A model generated the notes under the pieces. It was not told where the DNA came from and did not search any database. It was given only the letters and a program-made list of their open reading frames with translations. From the NCBI GenBank assembly GCA_004335635.1, contig QAXH01001961.1, positions 23,882-87,881 on the forward strand: a stretch of 64,000 nt of DNA, given 5' to 3'. Both the position numbers and the translations under genes were made by a program. This DNA comes from Chloromonas sp. AAM2 (lineage: Eukaryota > Chlorophyta > Chlorophyceae > Chlamydomonadales > Chlamydomonadaceae). Of the stretch, positions 11,693 through 22,619 are shown in pieces (within the stretch, counting starts at the first letter, position 1; each line of letters starts with the position of its first letter).

Positions 11693-12013
11693 GCAGGGCC
11701 AAAAGATAATGGCCTAAAGGACGAGATCCGTGCACACGGACCGCGGTGCGTGGGAACCGGTGCCGGCTGCTCAGCCTATCCTTGTTGTTGTTGCTGGATC
11801 GGCTGCTGAGCGCTCCTGGCCGAGGTCACTATACACCGAGCAAGGCGTGTAGTGTGAAAGCAACGTTTGAAAGGGCAAAACCACAACGAAGGGGTCAGTC
11901 AGTTTTGAAAGGTTTTACTTTTTCAAACCCTGAGCAAATTCAGACATGGCCATTTTGCAGACGCAAGCCGATGGTGGACATCTTTTGCTCAACATCCTAA
12001 CGACGTCCGGCTA
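11693..12013. promoter_or_regulatory. Shared divergent promoter region (transporter / RecQ)
   Basis: Only 321 bp separate the transporter start codon (minus strand) from the RecQ start codon (plus strand), so both promoters and both 5' UTRs must lie here or overlap the genes. I see no clear TATA box or other named element. Bidirectional control is inferred from spacing alone. Confidence 0.5.
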
Positions 12014-15000
12014 ATGGCGTCACCAACCAAAAACTCCATGAAGCTTGGAGCGGGCAGTCCCAGGCAGACCAGGCTAGCACCGTTGATACAAACCAAATTT
12101 TCCACAGCAAGCCGAGTGATACCTGCTGTACAGTCAGGCTCCCTACTGATGCAAAAGGCCGGAATTGCTGTCGCGCCCTGCCAAGCAATGAGCACCCCTT
12201 CTGAAGCCCTACAGCATTTCTGGGGCTTCTCCAGCTTCAGGAGGCCACAAGAGGAAGTGATACAGGTGAGCCGGGCTTTGATGCTGCGGCTGATGCAAAA
12301 GAGGCATGACACACGCGACATGACATGACTGACATGACAGACATGACATGACAGACATGACATGACAGACATGACATGACAGACATGATTGCTATGCATG
12401 CTGAGCCATGCAGGCTGTCCTGCGCGGACATGATGTGCTGCTTGTCATGGCAACAGGCAGTGGGAAGAGCATCACATATCAGGTACGTCTGCATTTCACA
12501 CAGGGCAAGTGACAGTTAAGTTGGAAAGCTGCATGAGGCACTGCTGAATGTGATACCAAAGGATCCAAGCTGTTGCTCTGACTTGACGCAAACGGTTCTA
12601 CCTAGGGCAAGAGGCACTGCTGGTCACACACGATGGTCACAATCGTCTGGTGCAAGCAAGACCTCAACTGTGACAACGTGAATCAGCTTCACCATGGCAG
12701 GGCAAGTTGTGGTGCCTGATTAATGGCCAACCTACTGATGCACTAGGCGTGGCCCTGCCCCTGCCCCTGCCCTGCTGTTGGCTGTTCAGATCCCTCCGCT
12801 GGTTGGTGGTGGCGTGGGCATTGTCATCTCCCCGCTGATCTCCTTGATGGAGGACCAGGTGGCAGCACTCAATGCCAGGGGCATCTCAGCGGCATTCCTG
12901 GGCAGTGCACAGGTGAAACAGCGCATGAAGCAGGGACAGCAGAATGGGTGGGCAGGCAGGGAGGCTGAAAGACGGGCAACCCCGACAAGCGGGAGCACAG
13001 CAGACCCTGAAAGGAGGGAAATGGCACATGGCGTACAACAGCTCATGAGGCAGGGCAGCGCATGAATCAAGGACAGAGCATAGGGCAGGGGCAGCGAAGG
13101 AGAGCAGTTGAAGTGCATGGAAGCAGAATGCTGCTGCACAGCCATGATGTGCATGTCAGAGGCAACAGGGTGGGTTGGCAGGCATGCAGCAGGTAGAGAG
13201 GCTGGAACAGCGCATCAGCAGGAGTTCAGAAGGCTGTCGTAAAGGACACATTGCATAAACAGCACCGTTATTTCAGTGCTGCTGTTGTGTGTTACCCGAA
13301 AAGCACGGCCAGTCGACTCATTCATGCCACTCGGTACTGTGCAATTTAGACCTGTGCATCATTTGAATGTCAGAGCCACCGTATTGCACCACACAGCTCA
13401 ACCACGACGGCGTTAATTCAAGCGCTGACGTCCGGCTGTTGTTGCCCTGTTTCAGATCTGTGTCATGAAAAATGATGGAGGAGTGCCTGCCAGGGCAGCA
13501 GGGGTGTTTGAAACAGATTTGTGTCCGCTGCAGCATTCTCAAATGCCATGTACTGATATGTTGATGTTGCGGGCCTGTCTGTGCGCAGGGCGACCAGCGC
13601 ATCAAAGAGGCCGCCTGGCGGGGAGAGTACAGCCTGGTGTACCTGACGCCGGAGCTAGCCACCAACTCGAGCTCACGCCTGGCGGAGCTCAACCGCAAGA
13701 AGAAGATTGTGCTGGTGGCCGTGGATGAGGTGTGTGCGTGAATGAACAGGGCTCCACAGTCAGGAGGTTGGAGGGGTATGTAGGCAGTTGGTTTGAAACT
13801 GCGAAGGCTGCCTGCTACTGCTACCTCTTGTGAGAGTGTTCAACAGACTGGGGCAGGGGAAACTGAGTGGTGAGGCTGTTGGCAGGGGCCAGCTCAGCAC
13901 CAGCCAACTTGTGTTGGAGGGGCGAACATGGTGGGGCAGGGTGTGAGATGACAGGTGAGGCAGTTGGCTCGCAGCGCGGGGCCGCCGTCTGCTGTCGCCA
14001 CTACTTATGAGCTCCAGTGCTCAGCAGGCACGATCTGGTGCTGCAGCACCTTCCCATGTCGCCATGCAGTCTGATGCACACCCGGTCGCTGCATGGCTCA
14101 AGCACAGCAGTGTCAACGAGCCGCCGATTACATGCCGCATTCATTGCATCACGTGCGCGCATGTGCTCATGTAATCCTGTGTATGTGTGTTGTTCAGGCG
14201 CACTGTGTGTCTGAGTGGGGCCATGACTTCCGTCCCGAGTACCAGCAGCTGGGCTCCCTTCGGCAGCAGCTGACTGGCGTGCCCTTCGTGGCCCTCACAG
14301 CCACCGCCACCCCCGCGGTGCAGAACGAAATTGTCAACAACCTATCCATGCCGCCCAACCATCGCAGGTGACAGGAGGAGCAGCATGGGAAAGCAGGCGG
14401 GCTGCCAGGCTGAATGGATGCAGGGATTAGGGCAGGCCGTGGCATGCATGTAGGGGGGTTGAGCTTCCCGTGCTGTCACGACTGGGTTTGGCTGGACAGC
14501 AGAACTGAACTGGTGCGTTCGAAGAAGCATTTGCAGCGTGCTCTTGACAGCTTAGACGCCCTCTGCTTGGTTTCCCTGTTCCACCTCTTAAGCGTTCATG
14601 CACAACCAGAGTGTTGTGTGGCTATTCCCTGCAGGTTCATCACCTCCTTTGAGCGTCCCAACCTGCACCTGTCGGTGGAGCGGCGGGAGGGGCCCATGGA
14701 ACAGTGCCTGCGGGCGCTGCTGCAGCGCAAGCGGCAGGCCGTGGCGGCGGGGCGGCCAGCGGAGCCCACCCTCATCTACTGCCTCACGCGCACACAGGTG
14801 GACGAGATAGCGTCCTTCCTCTCAGCACCGGACAAGTTCGGGAACAAGGTGGCAAGGTGGGGATGTGGGCTGTGTGGTGCAGGAGGAGGCAGGGCTCAAC
14901 GCCACCTCTCAGTGATGGGCCACTGGGAGCTTACAGCCGTGCTTTGCTGACTTCATGGGTGATTGAATTGCACACCAATGCACAGCAAGAATCATTGAAT

Positions 15001-18000
15001 TGTGCATGTCACTACAGATGCTAGCTACTTATACCCACGCAATGCTGCCAGGATTGTGGGTATTATGTGTTGACCATTTGGTATCTGATGGCCCTTGACT
15101 GGTGCCAGTAGTGTTTGTGCTGGTGCACAGATACCAGGGCAACATGAGTCTGGGCGAGCGGGCGCTGGCGCACCAGAAGTTCCTGAGGGACGACGTTGAG
15201 GTCATGGTGGCAACTCTCGCATACGGTGAGGCGAGGGTCTGGGGGTGCGGGACAGGCGAGAGCAGGGACTGCTGGCGTCATGGTGACAGCGGTACGGTGG
15301 CTTGGGGTGGGTCGTGCATGCTTTGATGCAACAGGAGATACAGCACTCAGCCCGAGGAATGCGGACAAATCTAGAGTCAAGCATATGAACATCATGTGCT
15401 CGGCTGTCGCATGCCTTGCCTCACTTGGTGGCACACTGAGACGTGCTCGGTTTGAGAGGTTGACGTCCAGGAGTTGGATGATGCTCTGCAGGATTGGTTC
15501 GCTGACAAGCGATTTTTGTGTGCACAAAACATCTGGCGTGTGCACAGCTGGCATAATCTGCAGCCATTTTGAGCAGCAGGATTACAAGCCGCATGACTGC
15601 TTTGTGTTGCTGCAGGCATGGGCATCGACAAGGCCAACGTGCGCCACATCATTCACTGGGGTGCACCTGCTTCCCTCGAGGCCTACTACCAACAGGTAGC
15701 GGGAACTGGGACTGTGGGCTGCCAGGACAAGCCGGGCAGCCAGGCTGTGTCTGCACGGTGCCAGGACCTTGCATGACAATGATCTGTAGTGGCAGGACCT
15801 AGGATTTCAGCTTGGCAATCCGCAATACACACAGCCCATGTGCATGTTGGACGCGCGGGCGACTTCGTGCAAGCATGGGGCGACCTTGTGCAACGCCAGT
15901 ACATACACATGCAGAATTCCTGGTGAAGCCACCATCCACTTGCATGTTGGAGGACGTGCGCCTCATGCATCACGTGGTCTGTTATGTGTCTGTTCGTTGC
16001 CGCAGGCGGGGCGGGCAGGGCGTGACGGGGAGCCCGCCACGTGCAAGCTGCTGTACGCGGGGTCTGACGTCCCGCTGCTGGACACCATCAAGGATGCGGT
16101 GAGAGCGCAACAAGGGTGCAGGATGGAAGGAAGCGGATAGGAATGGATGGACCATGAAAAGGACAAGGATGTGATGCATATCATCTCATGATTACCTTTG
16201 CTGGGCTGTGTGTTGTCGTGTCTGCATGCCGGCATTTGCAAGGATGATGTGTTCCTTGAATAACATGTGATGCACGTCAGCTCATGCATCACATGTTGGT
16301 TGGCCTTGCGCATCGCAGTCCCTGCCAGGCTGTGTGCCTCCCTGTGTGCACACTCATGCAACACACGGCCGAGTTCCTCCTATCTGTGCAGGGCAATCTG
16401 AGCTCCACGGGTCGCAGCGCGTACGACATGGGGGTGTCGCGCATGCAGGCCTTTGCCAGCGCAGCCACATGCAGGCACAAGCTGCTGGCAGCGCACTTCG
16501 CAGCGGCTGGGAGGGACACGGGGGCAGCACCGCAGCAGTGGACTCCGTGCAAGTGCGTTACGCAAGTCAGCGTGTGGGGACGGCTGGGGTGGTGGCTTGC
16601 GGCTGTTTTCTCACGCGTGCTTTGCCGAATCCCACTGCCCAATTCTGGTGCACGAGCAAACAAACAAACATTCCAACTCAACAATGCCAGTACCACAAGC
16701 TGGCACTCCTACAAAATCAGTTAAGAGTGGATAGAGTGGTCACAGTGCAGTGTTACCTTCCTTGCAGAGTTGAATGACGTTTGGCCTTGGCACAAACCTG
16801 AGTGGCAGGCCGCAACCAGTTCCTGCACTGTCAGCAGTGATGCAGCTGCTGGGCTACATTGCTCACCGACTTCCATGAAGAGGTGGCCAGGCGAGGCCGT
16901 TTTCTGACTTGTGTCCCGTGTTGTTTCGTCCCTGCTCTTGCTCCCAGGGGCGGGTGTGACAACTGTGACGCGCGCAAGTCTGGCGCTGCTGTCGAGACGC
17001 ACGACATGAGCCGCTGGGCTGCTCTGGCCCTTGAGGCGGTCAAGGGGCTGGGGGGCGTCTTTGGAGCGGTGAGGGGGATGCGTGGGTGCAGGCGAGGGCG
17101 TTGAATGNNNNNGGGGGGGAGGGCGGGCCGTGAAGCCACATGGCAGCACAGGCTATTCCGTGTGTGTGGTGTATGCAGTCCGGGCGAGGGAGGGGGGGCA
17201 TGTTGCTAAAGGGGTTGAATGTGGGTGCACAGACGTCAGGGCGAGTGGGCGAAGGTGTGCCTCTCTCTCCCCACCCTCACCAGTGTGTCCCACTCTCACC
17301 ACCCACAGCGACGTTGTGGGTGGTGCGAGGCAATGACGAGCGGTTGTGAGGCCACATGCTGGCTTGGCAGGAGGCAGGCTATTGCAGGTGGCGCATGTGC
17401 CTCACCCATGTGCAGCTTGGTGACGTCTGCCATTCACGCATGCAACAGATGTTGTGTGCCCTGTCGAGATGTATGATCAATGCGCGTGTGTGACGTGTGA
17501 TGCTGGTGCTCGTGTGTGGGTCTGAGCCCCAATGTGTGAGCCTTGTGTCGCAATGTGCTGCACGGAATGATCAACTGGGTGCGCAATGGGTGGCTGGTGC
17601 AGGCGCGACCCATTGCCGTCCTGCGGGGCAGTAATGCCAAGGACATCAACCAGCGCATGAAGGAGATGCGGGACAGCTCGGGTAAGCAAGGGCAGCACCA
17701 CACCTGTGCGCCTCTTTCCATTCAACGTGCAAGAAAGCAACTGTTAATGCCCTCTACACAGCATGTTTACAAGGTATTCAGTTCATACATTGTTTGACCA
17801 CTGGGCCTTCCTGGCACGACAAGGCAACCAAGCTCCCTTGTCTTCTGTCTCATCTTGCTCATACAGCAAGCCTCGCACCAAGCCTGCGTGAGATCGATTG
17901 GCTTTGTCATGCATGTCATGCACGTGATGCATGTGATGCACGTGATGGTAGGCCCACTGTTTCATGCACGCGTGCGTGGTGCCGTGTCAGGTGCCCTGCT

Positions 18001-21000
18001 GCACGGCGCCGGCAAGGTCAAGAGCGAGGACTGGTGGAAGGCACTCCTGGGCCTGCTGGTGGGCCAGGGGCTCATCACATACCAGACCAGGCAGACGGGA
18101 GGCGGGGGCTACGGCCAGCAGCAGGCACGCTCCTACTCGGCCATTGCCATCACGCAACAAGGTAACGGCTGGGTGGGAAGGGACGGCAAGCAACCGCTGG
18201 GAGTGAGAAGTCTGCTGCAGGGGCTGTGCAGGGGCTGTGCACGTCCCTGACACTGGTCTGGCGCACAGTGCCACTTGTACTAACAGCTCTAGGCTCCGGT
18301 GTACCAGGCACTGGTGTGCCATGTATGGTGTGTGTGCTCAACTGTAGTCGGAGAGGCAATGGTGCGAATTGATTTGTGCAGCACAACCGCTCTGGCTTGT
18401 CAAGGTTTTCAAGTCGTACCCACAGGACAGTGTGCTTGCCTGCATCGTGTCAGCTGCATCGCCCCTTGTGGGCTGCGATGCAGGTCATTGCCCCGTGTGA
18501 GCTGCGATGCAGGTGTTAAGGTGCATAGTCGCACTGGTTTCACACCTGTGCTAGTCTGAACTTGTGCATGTTTGGCCCCGCTGCCTTGCTGTGCCCTTGT
18601 GCCATGCGGTGTGCGGTGCTGATGCTGCTGATGCTTGTGTTGCTTGTGTCGCAGGCATTGAGTGGCTGCGGTCGCCCAGCCCCCTGGTGCTGGACCTGCC
18701 CCCCGGCATGCAAGAGGAGGAGACACGGTCACGCAAGGCAGAAAAGGAGAAACAGCGCATTCAGGAGCAGAAGGTGAGGACAGGGCCGGGATCTTGACAG
18801 AAGACGTGAAGGTAACTGAGTGGGGCGTGCTTGGCTGGCCACCCATGAGCCAACGTGCAGCCATGCCACGTGCAGGCGGATCAGTTTGCAACCCTGGCTA
18901 ATCCAGGCACCTGGATACTCATCTTAAAAGCATATCACAACTTGCATTTAGCTGCTGTTGGCGTTGCACATTGCCTCACAGCCCTGGTCCACAGCCTACC
19001 GCCCGCCCTGTGTTGCGCGCCCAAACCTGCACTTGGCTGCTTGTTGGCATGCTGCTTTACATCCTCAGTCTCACCGTCCGCCCTACGTTGTGTGTGTTGT
19101 TTGCTCAGGAGGCCACCGCTGCTCAGGGCGCAGGGCGTGAGGATGCGGCCGTGGAGCACGAGGAGCTGCTGCAGGCCCTCAGGGCGGCGCGCAAGGACAC
19201 AGCAGACTTGAACAACATGGTGCGCAGGAAGACACCACATGCGCAGACAGGAGGCAGGGGATCGATCTGCAGGAACAGAAGGTGTTGGCAGTGGGAAAAG
19301 CATGGGGGGGGGGGCAAATCAAGAGTGGACCCTGTGCTGTGATAGACACCGGCGGCTGTGCGCCGGCTCCTTCACTTCTGGGTGTCTTTACCTTCAATTT
19401 CCTTAGCCAATTTCTAGCATGCTAGCCCTAGTCCTGGCCATGTTACACACACTACAAACGGCAGGTGCCTGCTTTTCCTCACTGCCGCTCGTATGCTTGG
19501 CCTGTCCGCAGCCCCCTGACTCGCTGGTGACAGAGGCAACGCTCCGGCAGATCGCAGTGCTGCGGCCCGCCACCCCGCAGCAGATGGCGCAGATCAGCGG
19601 CATGTCGGCGGCCGCCCTGCACCTGTTCGGCGCCCCGCTGCTGCAGGTGGTGTGCGAGCGCGTGGCCGCCAGCCAACACCTCAAGCACGCCGCCGACTGG
19701 AACAAGCTTCAGCGAGCCGTTAAGCAAGGGGCGGCAATGCAGGTAGGAACGCAGGGCACGCAGGCAGACACCACACAGATGCGCAGTCGGCTGTTCACCT
19801 CCTGTATAAGGATCAATGGTCAACGGCGCATGGACTGTGCCAAGTGCTAGAGGCCAGCATTGCACGTGCACAGCTTCAAGTAGGCTGCCCTGTCAATTGC
19901 CGTTGACTTGAGGCTGGCTACAAGCATGAGCGCAGATGGCATTTGTGTCAGCGCCGTCAAGTTTCCGCCTTCCCGCACGTGCTCCCGACAGCCTGTTCGC
20001 CCCCCTGTGCTTCAGGCGAGTGTTGACGCGCGAGTGATTGAGCCGTGGCTGGCGGACGTCGCACGCGGGTTGCTGACCACCCCGCCCTCAGAGGCAGCAC
20101 TGAGAGCCGCGGCAAACTTTCAGGTACAGCCAGCCATACCTGACAGGCACCTTCAGGGTCCTGGGTTGAACGGAGACAGGCATAACCCGGCAAGCAAGAA
20201 CACAGCCAAAAAAAAAGAATTTTGCCAGTTCTGGGACAGTTTCGGCGTGTGATACTAAAATGGTGTACGTTCTTGATTTCCAACTATATTTCGTGTAAAA
20301 TCGTATCAATGTGTGAACAATTCCTAGCCCCTTATGAGACATCACAACTTGAATACATTATGATACAACAATCGTCGTCCAGGATCCGGTGCGCACTGAA
20401 AACTCAAGATAGACTGACTCCTCAACTGATTAGTTTCGCATGAGCAGCGGTCACACCACAGTTAGGTACTTGGTAACCTTGACAACTTCTTACAGAGTAT
20501 GACCAGCCAGGGATTTTTTTCTCCCTCAAGCCTATCCATGAAGTCATCCTGACGTACATGTATTATTGATCCCTGGTCCTCTGGCCGCAGGCGGGCCTCA
20601 GTGTGTCGGACATTGTGGCTGAGAACACTCGACCTGTGCAGCCCAACACCATCCTGGCATACTTGTGCGATGCGCTGGCGGGTGGGGCGCCAGTGGATGT
20701 GGACAGGTGGGTCCCCACACAATGCCTTTGGACAAGCGGTTGCTATGGTGACCTGCCCGGGCGAAGGTGTAGTCAGATGATCTGCGCTGTCTGGTCAAAC
20801 GAAATGAGCATGACCGGAGCAAGGAGCTGTCTCTAGCGGGTAATAACGCGTGATCTGGTCTGGTGCAAGGACAGAGCCACCAGCACATCTATCAACAGCT
20901 ATCTCATGGTGCTGGCACCCAGACTGTGTTTTCTTTTTTTTCTATCTGTGAGCCTTAGCGGTACAAAGGCCGTTACCACATGGCGTCACGGGAAGTGTTT

Positions 21001-21981
21001 TGCTTCTGCTCGTGTGCCTTCAGGCTTGCTGGTGAATCTAAGTTAGACGGTCCCACAGCACTCCACATCGGCGATGTCATCACCCGCTTGGCCGTCCCGC
21101 ACACGCTGGCCGCCAACGCCAGCCCCGGCCGGCCCCGCCCCGCGCCCCTGGGCCTGCGGGTCATCAAGGAACAATGTGATGCAACCATTGAGTACGGCCA
21201 AATCAAGGTGGTGGCTGCTCTCATGGCGGAGAGGGCAGGGGTCTTCTCGGGGCATCTCACCATGCAGGGGAAGCAGCCGTCCCCGCCCCGATCGGCCAGC
21301 CAGCAGCAGCCGTACCGCTCTCCAGCCGGCGCCTGGGGCCAGCAGCAGCACCAGCCGTACCGCTCTTCTGCAGGCGCCTGGGACCAGCAGCAGCACCAGC
21401 CGGCTGGGGCCAGTGCAGGGCCCCAGAGTTTTTGGCAGCAGCAGGAAACGTGGACCACACCTGCCAGTGGTGCTCAGCAGCAACCACCTGAAAGCTACAG
21501 TCTGCCGGATGAGTTCTACCTGGATAGCATTGATGACCATGTGATGGATGCACTGCTGGCACAGCCAGGGTCCACAGGCCGGGTCGGCATACAGGGGAAT
21601 GGGCCGAGCGCACAAGTGATGCGCACAAGTGGGGCGGGACAATCAAGCAGTGGGGGCGCCTGGAATACACGGCGCCCCAGGGCACCCACAGCTGACGTCA
21701 TGGTGCCAGGCTTAACACCTGCAGGGATCCCCAGCCAGACTGCCCTTGTGTCCTCCGGCCACACACCATTACAGCCCGTGGCACAGGGCAGTGCGGCAGG
21801 GCCCACCACCATAGTGCAAGGCGGGCACTCCGCTGGTGTCGTAGCTGCGGCAAGCCTGTCCGGTGTAGAGTGTGAGCAGCCTGCTGCTCCAGTTGTGCCT
21901 GTCGTTGCCCCGGTAGCGGTCAAACGGTCTGCACCCCTATCCCTTCTGTCACTAGGAAAGCAGCGCCGCAAGGGCCCTTGA
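12014..21981 (+). CDS. RecQ family DNA helicase, WRN-like (helicase-RQC-HRDC-HTH)
   Basis: ATP-dependent 3'-5' DNA helicase for replication-fork and recombination repair. Exons: 12014-12265, 12414-12482, 12790-12912, 13589-13729, 14198-14367, 14635-14856, 15131-15225, 15616-15695, 16006-16098, 16392-16552, 16948-17068, 17603-17681, 17991-18161, 18655-18773, 19109-19219, 19512-19742, 20016-20123, 20591-20706, 21024-21981; all phases fit, 1139 aa. Motifs: FRRPQEEVI (motif 0), MATGSGKS (Walker A, ~96-103), DEAH with [28 protein letters not shown] (motif VI), then zinc-site cysteines in CRHKL and CKGGCDNC. RQC wing ~510-632 ([24 protein letters not shown]), HRDC ~670-746, then a WRN-type C-terminal helix-turn-helix ([11 protein letters not shown]). 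The last ~230 residues are Gln/Pro-rich with an imperfect repeat ([10 protein letters not shown] / [10 protein letters not shown]). No exonuclease domain is present. Intron 11 contains five N bases. Confidence 0.93.
12316..12388 (+). repeat. TGACA-type tandem repeat in RecQ intron 1
   Basis: The 14-bp unit acatgacatgacag is repeated exactly from 12341 to 12382, with degenerate copies either side. It lies 25-100 bp upstream of the exon 2 acceptor, so it occupies the branch-point region. Confidence 0.85.
17108..17112. other. Assembly gap (5 N) in RecQ intron 11
   Basis: Five undetermined bases are followed by a G run. The gap lies 40 bp inside the intron after exon 11, so the protein model is unaffected. 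Confidence 0.98.
20208..20260 (+). repeat. Dispersed repeat family, copy 1 (RecQ intron 17)
   Basis: An A-run is followed by TTTTGCCAGTTCTGGGACAG and a tail containing GATACTAAAA. It matches the copies at 27635, 27960, 47589, 48366 and 50364. No inverted partner was found nearby, so it is a solo or truncated copy. It lies wholly inside an intron. Confidence 0.8.
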
Positions 21982-22269
21982 AGGCAGAGATGGGACATCT
22001 GCGGGTTGCCCGGCAATGCATGTGCCAGGACGACAGCCTCCTGTACCTTTACGTATTTTGCACCACACTCAGTTCTTGTACCGTACATCTTGTTCTTGTG
22101 GTCCCGTCTTGTGCTTTTCGCTTATATTTGCAGCTTAGCAGTTGGGCGTGCGAATAGCTGTGTTTGGCGTGCTATGAGTCACATCAAGGTTGTGAGTTTG
22201 GCTGACACTGACACCTGTCTCCATGGGAGCTTCACACAGGACCGCCTGCTGGTCTGGCCTATGTGACAA

Positions 22270-22274
22270 TGTAA
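22270..22274 (+). terminator. Possible TGTAA polyadenylation signal of RecQ
   Basis: TGTAA lies 289 nt after the RecQ stop codon and is followed by a T-rich run. The motif is short and common, so this is weak evidence. Confidence 0.3.
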
Positions 22275-22346
22275 ACCATTTTTTTTATCGGAGTCTTGGC
22301 ACCAAGGTGCAAACCTAGCACTCCTTCGGTAAATTCATTCAAGATA

Positions 22347-22351
22347 TTACA
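22347..22351 (-). terminator. Possible TGTAA polyadenylation signal of CFAP52
   Basis: On the minus strand TGTAA lies about 270 nt after the CFAP52 stop codon. The evidence is weak because the motif is short. Confidence 0.3.
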
Positions 22352-22619
22352 AAACGTGGTCGAGAGGGACAACGAAAGCAGTCCATGAGAGCCAAAACAC
22401 CATCCTCTTGCAGGTCAGTATAGGGCAGAACATTACGAATACAGCCAGCTGCTGATTGGAAGCAGGGGTTTAAACAATCACAAAAGGAATAATCACAGCA
22501 CTTTGCACGAACTGAAGTTGTTGGTCTTGGTAGACTCATGGCTGGCTCCGAACGCCCGATAAACCGCAACGAACATAGCAAACGCGGGTTGTGAGCTTCC
22601 TCAGATCAGTTATGGCGAG

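Larger units (their letters stand above)
21982..22619. other. Convergent 3' intergenic region (RecQ / CFAP52)
   Basis: These 638 bp lie between the two stop codons and hold both 3' UTRs. A TGTAA at 22270-22274 on the plus strand could serve RecQ, and a TGTAA on the minus strand (22351-22347) could serve CFAP52. The two sites are about 75 bp apart and the transcripts would overlap slightly. No gene is seen. Confidence 0.5.

Noticed and set aside
12306..12390. CATGACATGACAG repeats considered as a telomere-like or regulatory array
   Set aside because: The unit is not a telomere repeat and the array sits inside RecQ intron 1 with ordinary splice sites either side. It is a simple minisatellite.
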